Both the position numbers and the translations under genes were made by a program. Positions 52,430-61,821 of a DNA stretch of 64,000 bases are shown here, piece after piece; position 1 is the stretch's first letter; every line of letters starts with the position of its first letter. Source of the stretch: Murdochiella massiliensis (lineage in GTDB: Bacteria > Bacillota > Clostridia > Tissierellales > Peptoniphilaceae); contig NZ_FIZW01000002.1 of assembly GCF_900059565.1 (NCBI RefSeq), forward strand, positions 124,001-188,000, read 5' to 3'. A model generated the notes under the pieces. The model worked only from the letters and a program-made list of their open reading frames with translations. It was not told the DNA's origin and searched no databases.

Positions 52430-53731
52430 TTATTCCACCTGCTCTCCGAAAAGAGCAAACGAATTTGCTTCCTGAATACGAATCGCAATCATTTTTCCAA
52501 TTAGGGAACGTTCGCCTTGAAAATGGATCAACCTTCCCTGTGCATCGCGCCCGGAAAGGCGTGTTGCATCCGTCTTGCTGACGCTTTCCACCAATACCTG
52601 AACGGTATCTCCGATCGCTTCACGGTTCTTGCGCAGGAATATCGGATAAAGGACATCCAACAACTCCCGAAATCGTCGGCTCTTCGTTTCTTCATCCACG
52701 TGATCCTGACGTTCAAAAGCCCGGGTTCCCGGACGAGGGGAATAAAGGAACGTAAAGGCGGTCGTAAACTCCACTTCTCGACAAAGCGCAAGGGTCTGTT
52801 TGTGATCTTCTTCCGTCTCCCCCGGAAAGCCGACAATAATGTCCGTCGACAAGGCAATATCCGGCATGGCCTCACGCAAACGCGTAACCAGATCCATATA
52901 ATGCTCACGCGTGTAATGACGGTTCATCTCCTTAAGAACCTTGTTAGAGCCGGATTGCAAAGGAAGATGAAAATGGCGTTCAATGGTCGGATGCTGCGCC
53001 ATGACGGCGATCAGACGATCTGAAAGATCCTTCGGATGCGAGGACATAAAGCGAACGCGCAAAATTCCCGGGACCTCCGCCACTTCTCCCAACAAAACGG
53101 GAAAATCCATCACGCAATCTGCATAGGAATTGACATTTTGTCCCAACAGCATAATTTCTCGGTATCCTCTTGCGGCCAGGGCACGTACTTCGTTAAGCAC
53201 TTCCTCAGCAGGACGACTTATTTCTCGTCCACGCGCGTAAGGAACGATGCAATAAGAACAAAAGTTATTGCATCCCGTCATGATGTTGACATAGGCAAAA
53301 GCGGAATCGTTACGCACATAAAGCGCATCCCGATCTTCTTCATCGGAAGAAATATCGACAATTCGCTCTCCCGTTTGTTGCACTTGGTCGATCAGCTGAG
53401 GCAAACGACCGATATTGTGCGTTCCGAAGATCAGATCCACCTGCGGATAGGATTTTAAAATCACATCCTTTGCGCCGCCTGTCTGCATCATGCAACCGCA
53501 TAAGGCCAACATTCTTCCTGGTCGATCGGCTTTCCACTTTTTCAGGGCGCCAATTTGGCCGAAAACTTTCTGTTCGGCGTTTTCACGAACAAGACAGGTA
53601 TTCATGGCAATGAAATCCGCCTCGTTTGTATCCTCCGTCGCCTGATAGCCCATGCTCTCTAAAAGATAAGCCATGCGCTCGGAGTCATGTTCATTCATTT
53701 GGCAGCCGTGTGTAATAATTTTATACTTCAT
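52430..53731 (-). CDS. miaB: tRNA-2-methylthio-N6-dimethylallyladenosine synthase
   Basis: A 433-residue radical-SAM methylthiotransferase that adds a methylthio group to i6A37 made by MiaA. The UPF0004 N-terminal domain has three cysteines (THGCQMNEHD, NTCLVRENAE, ALCGCMMQ). The radical SAM motif CxxxCxxC is in TGCNNFCSYCIVPYARGRE, and a TRAM domain closes the protein. It precedes mutS and is followed at a distance by miaA. A terminator upstream separates it from ispH-S1. Confidence 0.97.
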   Translation of the reverse strand: MKYKIITHGCQMNEHDSERMAYLLESMGYQATEDTNEADFIAMNTCLVRENAEQKVFGQIGALKKWKADRPGRMLALCGCMMQTGGAKDVILKSYPQVDLIFGTHNIGRLPQLIDQVQQTGERIVDISSDEEDRDALYVRNDSAFAYVNIMTGCNNFCSYCIVPYARGREISRPAEEVLNEVRALAARGYREIMLLGQNVNSYADCVMDFPVLLGEVAEVPGILRVRFMSSHPKDLSDRLIAVMAQHPTIERHFHLPLQSGSNKVLKEMNRHYTREHYMDLVTRLREAMPDIALSTDIIVGFPGETEEDHKQTLALCREVEFTTAFTFLYSPRPGTRAFERQDHVDEETKSRRFRELLDVLYPIFLRKNREAIGDTVQVLVESVSKTDATRLSGRDAQGRLIHFQGERSLIGKMIAIRIQEANSFALFGEQVE

Positions 53732-53775
53732 ACTTCTCCTCTGCGTTCTCTGCTATTGTATCAAAGAGTGCGCAT

Positions 53776-53809
53776 AAAAAAGAGGCCTTTCTGCGAAAGG
53801 CCTCTTTTT
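53776..53809. terminator. bidirectional-looking terminator after ispH-S1
   Basis: GAGGCCTTT / AAAGGCCTC (nine pairs, loop CTGCG) with A- and T-runs on both sides. Confidence 0.88.
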
Positions 53810-53826
53810 GAAATTGAATCGAAAAC

Positions 53827-56052
53827 TTATTCTTCCGGTTGCTCTTCCGGCTTTTCTTCCACCGATTCATGGAGTAAATCACCGATTTGTGCCTTTTCCG
53901 GCGCTTTTTCTTTCGGTTCTTCCTCGTCGGCAATCGGCGATTCGTCGACCAAATTCATCTGTGCGGCAATCAGATCGCCCAAGTTGGTTCCGATATCATC
54001 ACTCTGATCGAAATCAAGCGTAGCCTGCGGTTTACGGCGCTCACGCGGCTGTTTCGGCTGTTTTGCCTTCGGTGCGGCTTCACGACGCTCAAACTTGGAC
54101 GCATCAATATGACGCGGTTCAGCTTTCTTTTCTTCGCCTTCACCGTCCTGTTTCGCTTCTACCGTCGGCTCTTCAAGCGCGCGAGTCGAAAGAGCGATGC
54201 GCTGACGTTCTTCATCGATTTCCAGAATCTTCACATCGAGCTCTTGGCCAATATTGTATTCGTCAGAAGGTTTTTCCACATGATGATGAGCAATCTGTGA
54301 AACGTGGATAAGTCCCTCCACACCATCGTCCAGACGAACAAACGCGCCGAAATCAAGCAAGTTGACAACCGTACCCTTGAGTACGTCACCCGGCTTATGA
54401 TTCTGCTTGAAAATCTCGAACGGTTTGGGCATAAGTTGTTTTAAGCCGAGCGAAATACGATTGCGATCGCGATTGGCCTTCAAGACAATCGGCTCGACTT
54501 CCTGACCGATCTCCAGAACATCGGAGGGCTTCTCAATGCGCTGCCAGGAAATGTCGGAAACATGAATCAATCCGTCTACACCGCCCAAATCGATAAATGC
54601 GCCAAAATCGGTCATGCGAACGACTTTTCCCTTAATGGTCTCGCCCACAACGATTTTTTCCCAAACGCTGTCTAATTGTTCCTCTAAAACGGCACGAGCG
54701 GAAAGAACCACACGGCGTTTGCGTTCATCAACCGACAGGAACTTGCATTCCAGTGTCTGGCCGATGTATTGTTTGAAATTTTTCACAAAGTACGTGGCAA
54801 TCTGAGATGCGGGAATGAATCCGTTGATGCCCATAACATTGGCAACCAAACCGCCATTGTTGTCTCCGGTGATTAAAGCTTCCACGGTCTCACCGGCTTC
54901 GTACTTCTCCATTAATTTCGTCCAGTTCTTGAGACCCTCTACACGACGCGTAGACAGCATAACGTTCCCTTCGCCATCATCCAGCTTAATCACATAGACA
55001 TCGATCTCTTCCCCTTCATGGAAGTGCTCGTGCGTGTTACCACGCTCCTCATCCGTCATTTCATCGGTCTTGATGATTCCATCTGCGCGATAGCGAATAT
55101 CGACATATACTTCATCGTCTTTCACGCTGATAACGGTGCCTTTGACAATATCGCGAGGATAAATCTTCACCATACTGTCTTCGATTTGTTCCATGAAATC
55201 TTCTTTCGTAAAATTCTCCATCCCTCTGACGACCTCCTCAATAATCCAGTCCGGTGTGCTCGCACCGGCGGTTATGCCTATTCTATTCAATATCGGGTGG
55301 TTTTGTAAAGCGAAATCGTTGAAAACTTCTATTTGTTGGACGTTTTTCGTCTCCTTTTCGGCCACCTGACGCAATTTATCGGTGTTGGAAGAGTGTTTCC
55401 CTCCGATGACGATCATGAGATCCACTTCTCGTGCCAGTTTTGCACAGGCTTTTTGGCGTTCCTCTGTTGCGCGACAGATCGTTTTTTGTACCGTTATCTT
55501 TACCTCTTTCGGTATGGCCGCGATGACATCCTCAAAGTAATCCTCGCGATTTGTGGTTTGTGAAACCACAAACAACGGTTTTTTTGACCGCATGGATGCC
55601 GCTTCTTGTGGCGACGATAGAACCAGCGCGTCTTCATCAAGCCTGCTTCGCATGGCAATCACCTCAGGGTGATTTGGATCGCCGACGATCACACAGCGAT
55701 AACCTTCCTCCTGTTTTTTCTGTAGCAAAAGATAAATGTTTAACAGGACGGGACAAGTACCGTCAACAATCTCCGCTCCTGTCGCTTCAAGCTGTTTGCG
55801 CTCCTCCACGGTCACGCCATGTGCGCGCAATAGCAGGATGGACTGTTCATCAAGCTGTTTTGCCTCATTAAGTGAATGCAGAACGTGAATTCCTTCTTTC
55901 TCACGTCGATCGACGTATTGCGCATTGTGCACCAGAGGGCCATAGGAATAGACGCTTCTGCCGTTCGCACGGGCAAGCGCGTCGCTTGCCTTATGATCTA
56001 TTTCACGCACGCCGAAGCAAAATCCGGCGTGATCAGCAACCTGAATGTTCAT
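53827..56052 (-). CDS. ispH: IspH (HMBPP reductase) fused to four S1 RNA-binding domains
   Basis: A 741-residue two-part protein. Residues 1-285 are 4-hydroxy-3-methylbut-2-enyl diphosphate reductase, the last step of the MEP isoprenoid route, with the three iron-sulfur cysteines C12 (AGFCFGV), C100 (VDGTCPVL) and C193 (KTICRAT). From about 305 there are four S1 repeats: near 308-375, 392-460, 477-545 (TDFGAFIDLGGVDGLIHVS) and 562-630 (LDFGAFVRLDDGVEGLIHVS), then an acidic Glu/Pro-rich tail. Such fusions are known in Clostridia and may serve as ribosomal protein S1. It ends the long argR-to-ispH run. Confidence 0.95.
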   Translation of the reverse strand: MNIQVADHAGFCFGVREIDHKASDALARANGRSVYSYGPLVHNAQYVDRREKEGIHVLHSLNEAKQLDEQSILLLRAHGVTVEERKQLEATGAEIVDGTCPVLLNIYLLLQKKQEEGYRCVIVGDPNHPEVIAMRSRLDEDALVLSSPQEAASMRSKKPLFVVSQTTNREDYFEDVIAAIPKEVKITVQKTICRATEERQKACAKLAREVDLMIVIGGKHSSNTDKLRQVAEKETKNVQQIEVFNDFALQNHPILNRIGITAGASTPDWIIEEVVRGMENFTKEDFMEQIEDSMVKIYPRDIVKGTVISVKDDEVYVDIRYRADGIIKTDEMTDEERGNTHEHFHEGEEIDVYVIKLDDGEGNVMLSTRRVEGLKNWTKLMEKYEAGETVEALITGDNNGGLVANVMGINGFIPASQIATYFVKNFKQYIGQTLECKFLSVDERKRRVVLSARAVLEEQLDSVWEKIVVGETIKGKVVRMTDFGAFIDLGGVDGLIHVSDISWQRIEKPSDVLEIGQEVEPIVLKANRDRNRISLGLKQLMPKPFEIFKQNHKPGDVLKGTVVNLLDFGAFVRLDDGVEGLIHVSQIAHHHVEKPSDEYNIGQELDVKILEIDEERQRIALSTRALEEPTVEAKQDGEGEEKKAEPRHIDASKFERREAAPKAKQPKQPRERRKPQATLDFDQSDDIGTNLGDLIAAQMNLVDESPIADEEEPKEKAPEKAQIGDLLHESVEEKPEEQPEE

Positions 56053-56638
56053 CTTCCTCTTTCTCCTCTACCGAAATACCGTAAATCGTTTCAAAAATCA
56101 GGCGAAGCATATCTTTTCGCTGCGTACGTGAGGAATAGACGGAAAGGTCTTCCAGAGCAAGCTCGGGACGAACCGTTACCCGAAAAGTATGGCGAAAACG
56201 ATAATCGGAATCAAGATATAGACAATATACCGGCACCTTCGCTTTTTGAACCAAATAGGCAATGCCATCCTTCATATGCGAAAGATCCGCTTCTTGATAG
56301 CGATGTCCTTCAGGAAAAATGCCCAATACACTTCCCTCTTTCAGTACGGAAAGCATATGACGCAATGCGCCAATATCGTTGGCCTCCCGATCAATCGGAA
56401 TCAACTGAATCCGACGAAGAAATGCGCCAATGACGGGAAGGTCGGATAACTCTTTTTTTCCAACAATATAGGTATCGTCCGGTGCAACAGCATACATCGC
56501 AAGCGCATCCCAGTTGGAACGATGATTCGCGCAAAGTATGTATGGTCCCTCGGTATGACGCAGATCCCCATCAGTTTCAAAGCGGAAAACCAGACGAAGG
56601 ATGAAGCGAGCGAGATGTTTAGTCCATCGGATGAGCAT
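56033..56638 (-). CDS. plsC: 1-acyl-sn-glycerol-3-phosphate acyltransferase
   Basis: A 201-residue membrane-bound acyltransferase of phospholipid synthesis. The H-x4-D catalytic motif is in ANHRSNWDAL (about residue 38) and the second motif reads FPEGHR, a common variant of FPEGTR. The ATG at 56638 follows GAGGAA; the TTG at 56653 overlaps the cmk 3' end. Even the chosen start lies 20 bases inside cmk, and the gene overlaps ispH-S1 by 20 bases. Confidence 0.93.
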   Translation of the reverse strand: MLIRWTKHLARFILRLVFRFETDGDLRHTEGPYILCANHRSNWDALAMYAVAPDDTYIVGKKELSDLPVIGAFLRRIQLIPIDREANDIGALRHMLSVLKEGSVLGIFPEGHRYQEADLSHMKDGIAYLVQKAKVPVYCLYLDSDYRFRHTFRVTVRPELALEDLSVYSSRTQRKDMLRLIFETIYGISVEEKEEDEHSGC

Positions 56639-57278
56639 GATACCATTCCTCAATAATTCGTTCGACTACTTCTTCAAGAGCCATGTTGCTGGAATCAATA
56701 TGCACGGCGTCTTCCGCCGGGTGTAGAGGAGAAATCAGGCGCGTAGAATCGTATTGATCGCGACGGCGAATGTCTGCCAACACTTCCTCATAAGCCATCG
56801 TAGACATCGATTTTTTATCCTGTAGGCGGCGTCTTGCCCGTTCTTCAGGAGTGGCATCAAGAAAGATCTTCAAGTCCGCATTCGGCAAAACGACAGTGCC
56901 AATGTCCCGTCCATCAAGAATCACATCCGCAGAAGAGGCAATAGCCTGCTGCATAGCCACCATTTTTTCGCGCACGGCACGATATCCGGAAACCACGGAT
57001 ACGTTTCGCGTCACGTCATCCGCGCGAACACGAGCGGTTACATCGCGATTGTCCAAAAATACACGATTATCTTCCATTTTCAAATTCAATTGATTCAGTC
57101 TATCGTCGACGGCCTGTTCATCGTTGACATCAATCCCCTGCTCCAAAAGATCCAACGTAATCGCCCGATACATTGCTCCCGTATCCAGATGAGCCATGTG
57201 CAGCGCATCCGCTAAGCGATCGGCTACGGAGCTTTTGCCCGAGCCCGATGGGCCGTCAATGGCAATGGTTCTCGTCAT
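56619..57278 (-). CDS. cmk: cytidylate kinase
   Basis: A 219-residue CMP/dCMP kinase with P-loop IDGPSGSGKSSVA at residue 7 and the conserved DTGAMYR, ILDGRDIGTVVLPNADLK and RRRDQYDSTR-like segments. Starts within the ATGA overlap with the flavoprotein gene upstream. Confidence 0.97.
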   Translation of the reverse strand: MTRTIAIDGPSGSGKSSVADRLADALHMAHLDTGAMYRAITLDLLEQGIDVNDEQAVDDRLNQLNLKMEDNRVFLDNRDVTARVRADDVTRNVSVVSGYRAVREKMVAMQQAIASSADVILDGRDIGTVVLPNADLKIFLDATPEERARRRLQDKKSMSTMAYEEVLADIRRRDQYDSTRLISPLHPAEDAVHIDSSNMALEEVVERIIEEWYHAHPMD

Positions 57279-58552
57279 CTCTCTTCCTCCTTTTTCAGAT
57301 TGTCTTCTTCTAATGAAGTGGCAGCGCCTAAACCGGCAGTATAGCCCGTGGAAAAGGCAATTTGCAAATTATAGCCACCCGTTAATCCGTCGACATCGAT
57401 CATCTCACCGGCCAGAAATAAACCGTTCTGTTTTCGGGAAGCCATCGTAGCGGGCCAGATTTCTTTTACCTCCACACCGCCTCGTGTGACCACAGCCTGT
57501 GAAAAAGATGACAGGCCGGCGTAGGAAAGCGGAAACGCCTTCAGCATTCGGATAAAGCGTTCCTCTTCGGCTCTGGTCCAGCTGTGAAAAGGCGAATTGC
57601 CGTCCCATTCCCCCTTCTGAAGAAAAACGTCCACACAACGTTTAGGCAGAAATGCTGCAAACAGATTTTTCAGCGAACGATTCGAACCGGCTTGACGTTC
57701 ACGAAGCAATCGACGTCGCAGCATCTCATCCTCCATAGCCGGCTTCCAATCCAGCAAGAGAGAGACCTCATCTTTCGTTTGCCCGCTAAGAAACGAAGAA
57801 AGCGTCAATACTACCGGCCCGGAAATTCCGTCATGCGTAAAGAGCATCTCGCCGAAAAAGCGCTCCTTCTTCTTTCCCCATTTTGCTGTGAGGGTGATGT
57901 TTTTGAGCGACAAACCTTCCCACGAAGAGATAAAGTCATCTTTCACGTTGATCGGCACCAATGACGGTGATGGGGGCACAATGGTATGACCGAACGCTTG
58001 CGCAAAGCGATACCCGTCACCCGTCGAACCTGTTGACGGATAGGATTTTCCTCCGCAGGCAAGAATCAGGCGAGAGGCATAAAAAGGCGCTTTATCGGAA
58101 AAAGACAAGCAAAATAAACGTTTCTCCACATCGAAGGAAATGCCCTTTACACAGTGATGGAAATAGAGTTCCGCTCCATTCTCTCTTAAAACCTTCTCCA
58201 GTATCCGGTTGATGTCGCTTGCATGATCCGAAACCGGAAAAACACGATCTCCCCGTTCTACTTTCAATGGCTGACCATTTGCGGTAAAGAAATTCATGGT
58301 GTCCTGATTATTCAAGCGATTAAAAGCGGAATGGAGAAAACGAGGATTTCGAATAATGCCGTTAAAAAATTCCGGAAAGGGTGTTGCATTCGTTAAATTG
58401 CAGCGTCCCTTGCCTGTGATATATATTTTTTTCCCCACTTTCTCGTTGCGATCAAAAAGCGCAACGCGCTTTCCGACGGAAGCGGCAGCGATGCCGGCCA
58501 TACATCCGGCTGCTCCCATACCGAGGATGGCAATGTCCGCAAAGCGATTCAT
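57275..58552 (-). CDS. HI0933/YhiN-family flavoprotein
   Basis: A 425-residue FAD-binding protein of the HI0933 (YhiN/BaiN-like) group. It has the Rossmann ILGMGAAGCMAGIAAA at the start, GKGRCNLTN and a C-terminal ATMASRKQNGLFLAGEMIDVDG with GGYNLQIAFSTGYTAG. Substrate unknown for most members; BaiN-type relatives act on bile acids, but the position between rluB and cmk is the usual housekeeping one. ATGA overlap with both neighbours. Confidence 0.92.
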   Translation of the reverse strand: MNRFADIAILGMGAAGCMAGIAAASVGKRVALFDRNEKVGKKIYITGKGRCNLTNATPFPEFFNGIIRNPRFLHSAFNRLNNQDTMNFFTANGQPLKVERGDRVFPVSDHASDINRILEKVLRENGAELYFHHCVKGISFDVEKRLFCLSFSDKAPFYASRLILACGGKSYPSTGSTGDGYRFAQAFGHTIVPPSPSLVPINVKDDFISSWEGLSLKNITLTAKWGKKKERFFGEMLFTHDGISGPVVLTLSSFLSGQTKDEVSLLLDWKPAMEDEMLRRRLLRERQAGSNRSLKNLFAAFLPKRCVDVFLQKGEWDGNSPFHSWTRAEEERFIRMLKAFPLSYAGLSSFSQAVVTRGGVEVKEIWPATMASRKQNGLFLAGEMIDVDGLTGGYNLQIAFSTGYTAGLGAATSLEEDNLKKEEER

Positions 58553-59286
58553 CCTTTCCCCTTTCCGTCAATCAAACGATACTCTCCAACAGGAATATCT
58601 TCCAGAAAAATGTTATCAATCCGTACACGAATCAAACGAAGTACCTGATAATGAAGCGTAGCAAACAGACGGCGAATTTCACGTTTATGCCCTTCATGCA
58701 GCGTAACACGAATGATACAGGAAGACGCACAGGAAGGTGGCCACGCCGAAAGCACACTCTCCCATAAGGCGTCTTTCTTTCCGCCCACATACCTTTGCAC
58801 AGCATCCATACGCATGCGCGTGCCGTCCACATTTATTCCGCGGACAAGCGCATCGGCATCAGAAGCTACGAACGGGCGGTGCAACACAACGACATATTCT
58901 TTCTCCGTCTCACCGGAAGGATGGGCAATGCGTTGTGCAAGTTTACCGTCATTAGTCACCAGAAGCAGTCCCTCCGAGTCGCGATCGAGGCGACCGATAC
59001 TGAACAAGCCTTTATTTTTCGGCAACTGGTCGTATATCAGCGCAGCACCGAAGGGATCATGATGACTGCAGATAAACCCTCGAGGCTTATGATAAGCCAA
59101 TACCAAGCGTTCCGACAACGGGTACACAACCTTTCCATCCACGCAGACCTGATCGGTCTCCAGAATGTCCGTCGCCAGATCATGAATCGTTTCCCCGTTT
59201 TTTGTGACGCGTCCGTCGAGCACCAGCGCTTCCGCTTTTCGTCTGGAAGCGACACCGCATTGTGCCAAAAATCGATTAATCCGCAT
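58549..59286 (-). CDS. rluB: 23S rRNA pseudouridine synthase RluB type
   Basis: A 245-residue RsuA/RluB-type synthase. An S4 RNA-binding domain (MRINRFLAQCGVASRRKAE) is followed by the catalytic domain with the aspartate in GRLDRDSEGLLLVTNDG. The ATG at 59286 is the normal beginning; an upstream in-frame extension to 59427 would add 47 basic residues with no family match, and it runs through scpB. Overlaps the scpB stop by 11 bases. Confidence 0.94.
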   Translation of the reverse strand: MRINRFLAQCGVASRRKAEALVLDGRVTKNGETIHDLATDILETDQVCVDGKVVYPLSERLVLAYHKPRGFICSHHDPFGAALIYDQLPKNKGLFSIGRLDRDSEGLLLVTNDGKLAQRIAHPSGETEKEYVVVLHRPFVASDADALVRGINVDGTRMRMDAVQRYVGGKKDALWESVLSAWPPSCASSCIIRVTLHEGHKREIRRLFATLHYQVLRLIRVRIDNIFLEDIPVGEYRLIDGKGKG

Positions 59287-59821
59287 CCGACTTCTCCCAC
59301 ATCGCCTCAACCTCAGCGCGAGAGGGCAATTCGTCAAGAGAAGAGAGCGAAAACGCACGTAAAAATGCTTTTGTGGTGCGATAAAGAATCGGACGTCCGA
59401 TTTGTTCAAGACGCCCCGCTTCTTCAATCAAATCTCGTTCCAGAAGAGTATCCAGCGCACTTTCACTGCGAACGCCGCGAATGGCATCAATTTCTACACG
59501 CGTTACCGGCTGTTTATAAGCGATAATCGCCAGCGTCTCCCGTGCAGAATTGGATAAACGTCGATTTTTCGTTTCTCCAAAGAGCTGTTCAAAATATGCG
59601 GCATGTTCCTTTCGCGTGGTCAGTTGCACAGCATCGTCCAGAAAGCGAAGAACCAGCCCGCGACGTTCGTGTTCCATCTCCGCCTGCAGTTCCTCCGACA
59701 AACGTCGAACATCTTTTACCGAAAGCGAAAGCAGTTTCGCGATATCGGCAAGCGGAAGCGGGTCACCCCATACATAGAGCAGCCCTTCGAGAATGGACTT
59801 GTATTCACGATCCGTAGTCAT
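59276..59821 (-). CDS. scpB: segregation and condensation protein B
   Basis: A 181-residue winged-helix partner of ScpA and SMC in chromosome condensation. Typical start SILEGLLYVWGDPLPLADIAKLL and middle ARETLAIIAYKQPVTRVEIDAIRGV. Its ATG shares one base with the scpA stop. Confidence 0.95.
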   Translation of the reverse strand: MTTDREYKSILEGLLYVWGDPLPLADIAKLLSLSVKDVRRLSEELQAEMEHERRGLVLRFLDDAVQLTTRKEHAAYFEQLFGETKNRRLSNSARETLAIIAYKQPVTRVEIDAIRGVRSESALDTLLERDLIEEAGRLEQIGRPILYRTTKAFLRAFSLSSLDELPSRAEVEAMWEKSDAD

Positions 59822-60618
59822 TATGCCTCCGTTTCGGTTAAGGAATCCTGTCCATCGTCAAGAGAAGAGGAATCAACGTCATCGAGAATGCGATTTAAGG
59901 TCTCACGATTCTGCATCTGAATGGCAATCACCTTGCTCTCCGGGTCCTGCACCAGTTGCAGGGCATGACGACGAGTAAGTTCAAGCATCAATAAAAAAGT
60001 GACAATCACATTTCCTTTCTTGACGTCTGTCGGATCAAAGAGATCAAAAAAAGTAAAGCGTTCGCCCTTTGCCAATTTTTTACGAATCCTTCGGGCAACA
60101 ACATCTTCACGATATTCCTCCCGTACCATGACCGCCTGCGGAGAAAAAGGGATATGTTGTGCATTTCGCCGTTCACCCAGTTCGCGAAGCACATCCAAAA
60201 GATCTTCCTTCGTTCCGTGCAGTACTTCTTTCGGTTTGGCTTGATATCGCGCAGGATCTTCCCCAAGCTTAACGAAAATGCCGAATCCTTCTTCCTCAAG
60301 TATGGCCAGGCGTACCGACAGTTCTTTAAACGTACGATATTCAAGCAAACGACGAATCATTTCCTCACGAGAAACCGCTTCATCGTCTTCCTCCTGATCC
60401 TGAATGAGCATACGTACTTTCATTTGAACCAGCAACGAAGCCATGCGAATAAAATCGCTGAGTTCATCCGGAGGAATTGCGCTGTTTTGCATGACCGCTA
60501 AGAAACGTTCCGTAATCAGTGAAATTTCAATATCATAAATGTCAATTTTCGCCTGCTTCAGGAGCTCAAGCAAGAGATCCATCGGGCCGGAAAACGGCTG
60601 AACGTCAACTTGAATCAC
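59821..60618 (-). CDS. scpA: segregation and condensation protein A
   Basis: A 265-residue kleisin that bridges the SMC heads. It has the N-terminal FSGPMDLLLELLKQAKIDIYD stretch and an acidic middle, and ends with a winged-helix region (VIVTFLLMLELTRR). Forms the SMC-ScpAB complex with the next gene. It follows the M50 peptidase gene by 18 bases. Confidence 0.96.
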   Translation of the reverse strand: MIQVDVQPFSGPMDLLLELLKQAKIDIYDIEISLITERFLAVMQNSAIPPDELSDFIRMASLLVQMKVRMLIQDQEEDDEAVSREEMIRRLLEYRTFKELSVRLAILEEEGFGIFVKLGEDPARYQAKPKEVLHGTKEDLLDVLRELGERRNAQHIPFSPQAVMVREEYREDVVARRIRKKLAKGERFTFFDLFDPTDVKKGNVIVTFLLMLELTRRHALQLVQDPESKVIAIQMQNRETLNRILDDVDSSSLDDGQDSLTETEA

Positions 60619-60636
60619 AGTTCCCCCTTTCCGGTC

Positions 60637-61251
60637 TTACAATAATCGAAAAGACAGATCCAGCATTCCGCGCAGAAGCGCTTCAGTCATGGGCTGTGCA
60701 ATACGACTGAACAGGCCGCTGAACACCAGGATGGGAAGGATCCACTGCGAATAGTGCTCAAAACGGTAGAGCTCATATTGCCATTTTTTCGGTAAAAACG
60801 TAATAATTACCTTTGATCCGTCCAGAGGCGGAATGGGCACAAGATTAAATACGCAGAAAAACACGCCATAGGTCATGATCTGCATGAGCAGGAGTTGTAG
60901 GAGTGTATTGCTTACACGTGGCAAAAAAATGGCGGCCAGGACAGCACTTAAAAAATTAACCGTTACACCGGCCAACGAGGTGGAAAGCATCCCCAATCGC
61001 TCATGATGAAATCGATTCGGATTGATGGGAACAGGTTTTGCCCAGCCGAAACGAAAAACAAATAGGGAAATCAACCCGATGGGATCAATGTGCGGCAACG
61101 GGTTTAGCGTAATCCTTCCGGCCTCTTTTGCCGTCGAATCTCCATTCCAGTACGCCACAAGACCATGAGCGCACTCATGAGAAATGATGGTATAGGTAAT
61201 AGCGATAACCGATGTAATTGTTTGCATCAAGGAGATGTTTTCCCCAAACAT
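60637..61251 (-). CDS. site-2-protease-family (M50) membrane metallopeptidase
   Basis: A 204-residue protein with about five membrane helices. HExxH is present as SHECAHGLVAY (about residue 25) and the third zinc ligand motif as VPIPPLDGSKV (about 140). This short form is common beside scpA in Firmicutes; its substrate is not known. It lies 12 bases after the NUDIX gene. Confidence 0.93.
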   Translation of the reverse strand: MFGENISLMQTITSVIAITYTIISHECAHGLVAYWNGDSTAKEAGRITLNPLPHIDPIGLISLFVFRFGWAKPVPINPNRFHHERLGMLSTSLAGVTVNFLSAVLAAIFLPRVSNTLLQLLLMQIMTYGVFFCVFNLVPIPPLDGSKVIITFLPKKWQYELYRFEHYSQWILPILVFSGLFSRIAQPMTEALLRGMLDLSFRLL

Positions 61252-61263
61252 AAGCGTTCCGTT

Positions 61264-61821
61264 CTATTTCGATCCCGTCATACGCAGCTGACGGGCGTAA
61301 AGGATAGCAATAATCGTCTTCGCATCCACAACTTCAAAATTCAGCACCATGCGATAAAGATCATCCAGATTATGTTCCTCAACCGTCAAAAACTCAGTAG
61401 AATCTAACGGTAGCTTGGATTCTTCCAGATCTTGGGCAAGAAAAAGACTCAGTTTTTCATCGGTAAATCCGGGCGATGCATAGGCATCCATAAGGTAGTC
61501 AAGTCGCTTAGCCTTTACTCCCACTTCTTCCTGTAATTCACGCTGTGCTGCGTCCTGCGGGGATTCACCCGGCTCGACCAGTCCGGCCGGAATTTCCAGC
61601 AAAGCCTGACGTACCGCAATACGATACTGGCGAACCATGAGCATGGTATTTTCATCTTTTAACACAATCATGCCCACGCCACGCTGATGCGAAACGATCT
61701 CCCGTTTGGCATAGACCATATTGGGTAACTCAACCGTTTCGACACGAAGATGCACGATTCGTCCGTCATAGATTTCTTCCGTTTTGATCGTGCGTTCGAT
61801 ACTATTGTTCTCGTCACTCAT
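61264..61821 (-). CDS. NUDIX hydrolase, ADP-ribose pyrophosphatase type
   Basis: A 185-residue hydrolase with a complete Nudix box (G-x5-E-x7-REUxEExGU) in GLVEPGESPQDAAQRELQEE near residue 77. The flanking IPAG and the beginning TIKTEEIYDGRIVHLRVE fit the ADP-ribose pyrophosphatase group. Its start overlaps the recN stop by four bases. Confidence 0.93.
   Translation of the reverse strand: MSDENNSIERTIKTEEIYDGRIVHLRVETVELPNMVYAKREIVSHQRGVGMIVLKDENTMLMVRQYRIAVRQALLEIPAGLVEPGESPQDAAQRELQEEVGVKAKRLDYLMDAYASPGFTDEKLSLFLAQDLEESKLPLDSTEFLTVEEHNLDDLYRMVLNFEVVDAKTIIAILYARQLRMTGSK

Noticed and set aside
54180-54760. Repeated segments inside ispH-S1 as a nucleotide repeat
   Set aside because: The similarity is between S1 protein domains, not direct DNA repeats.
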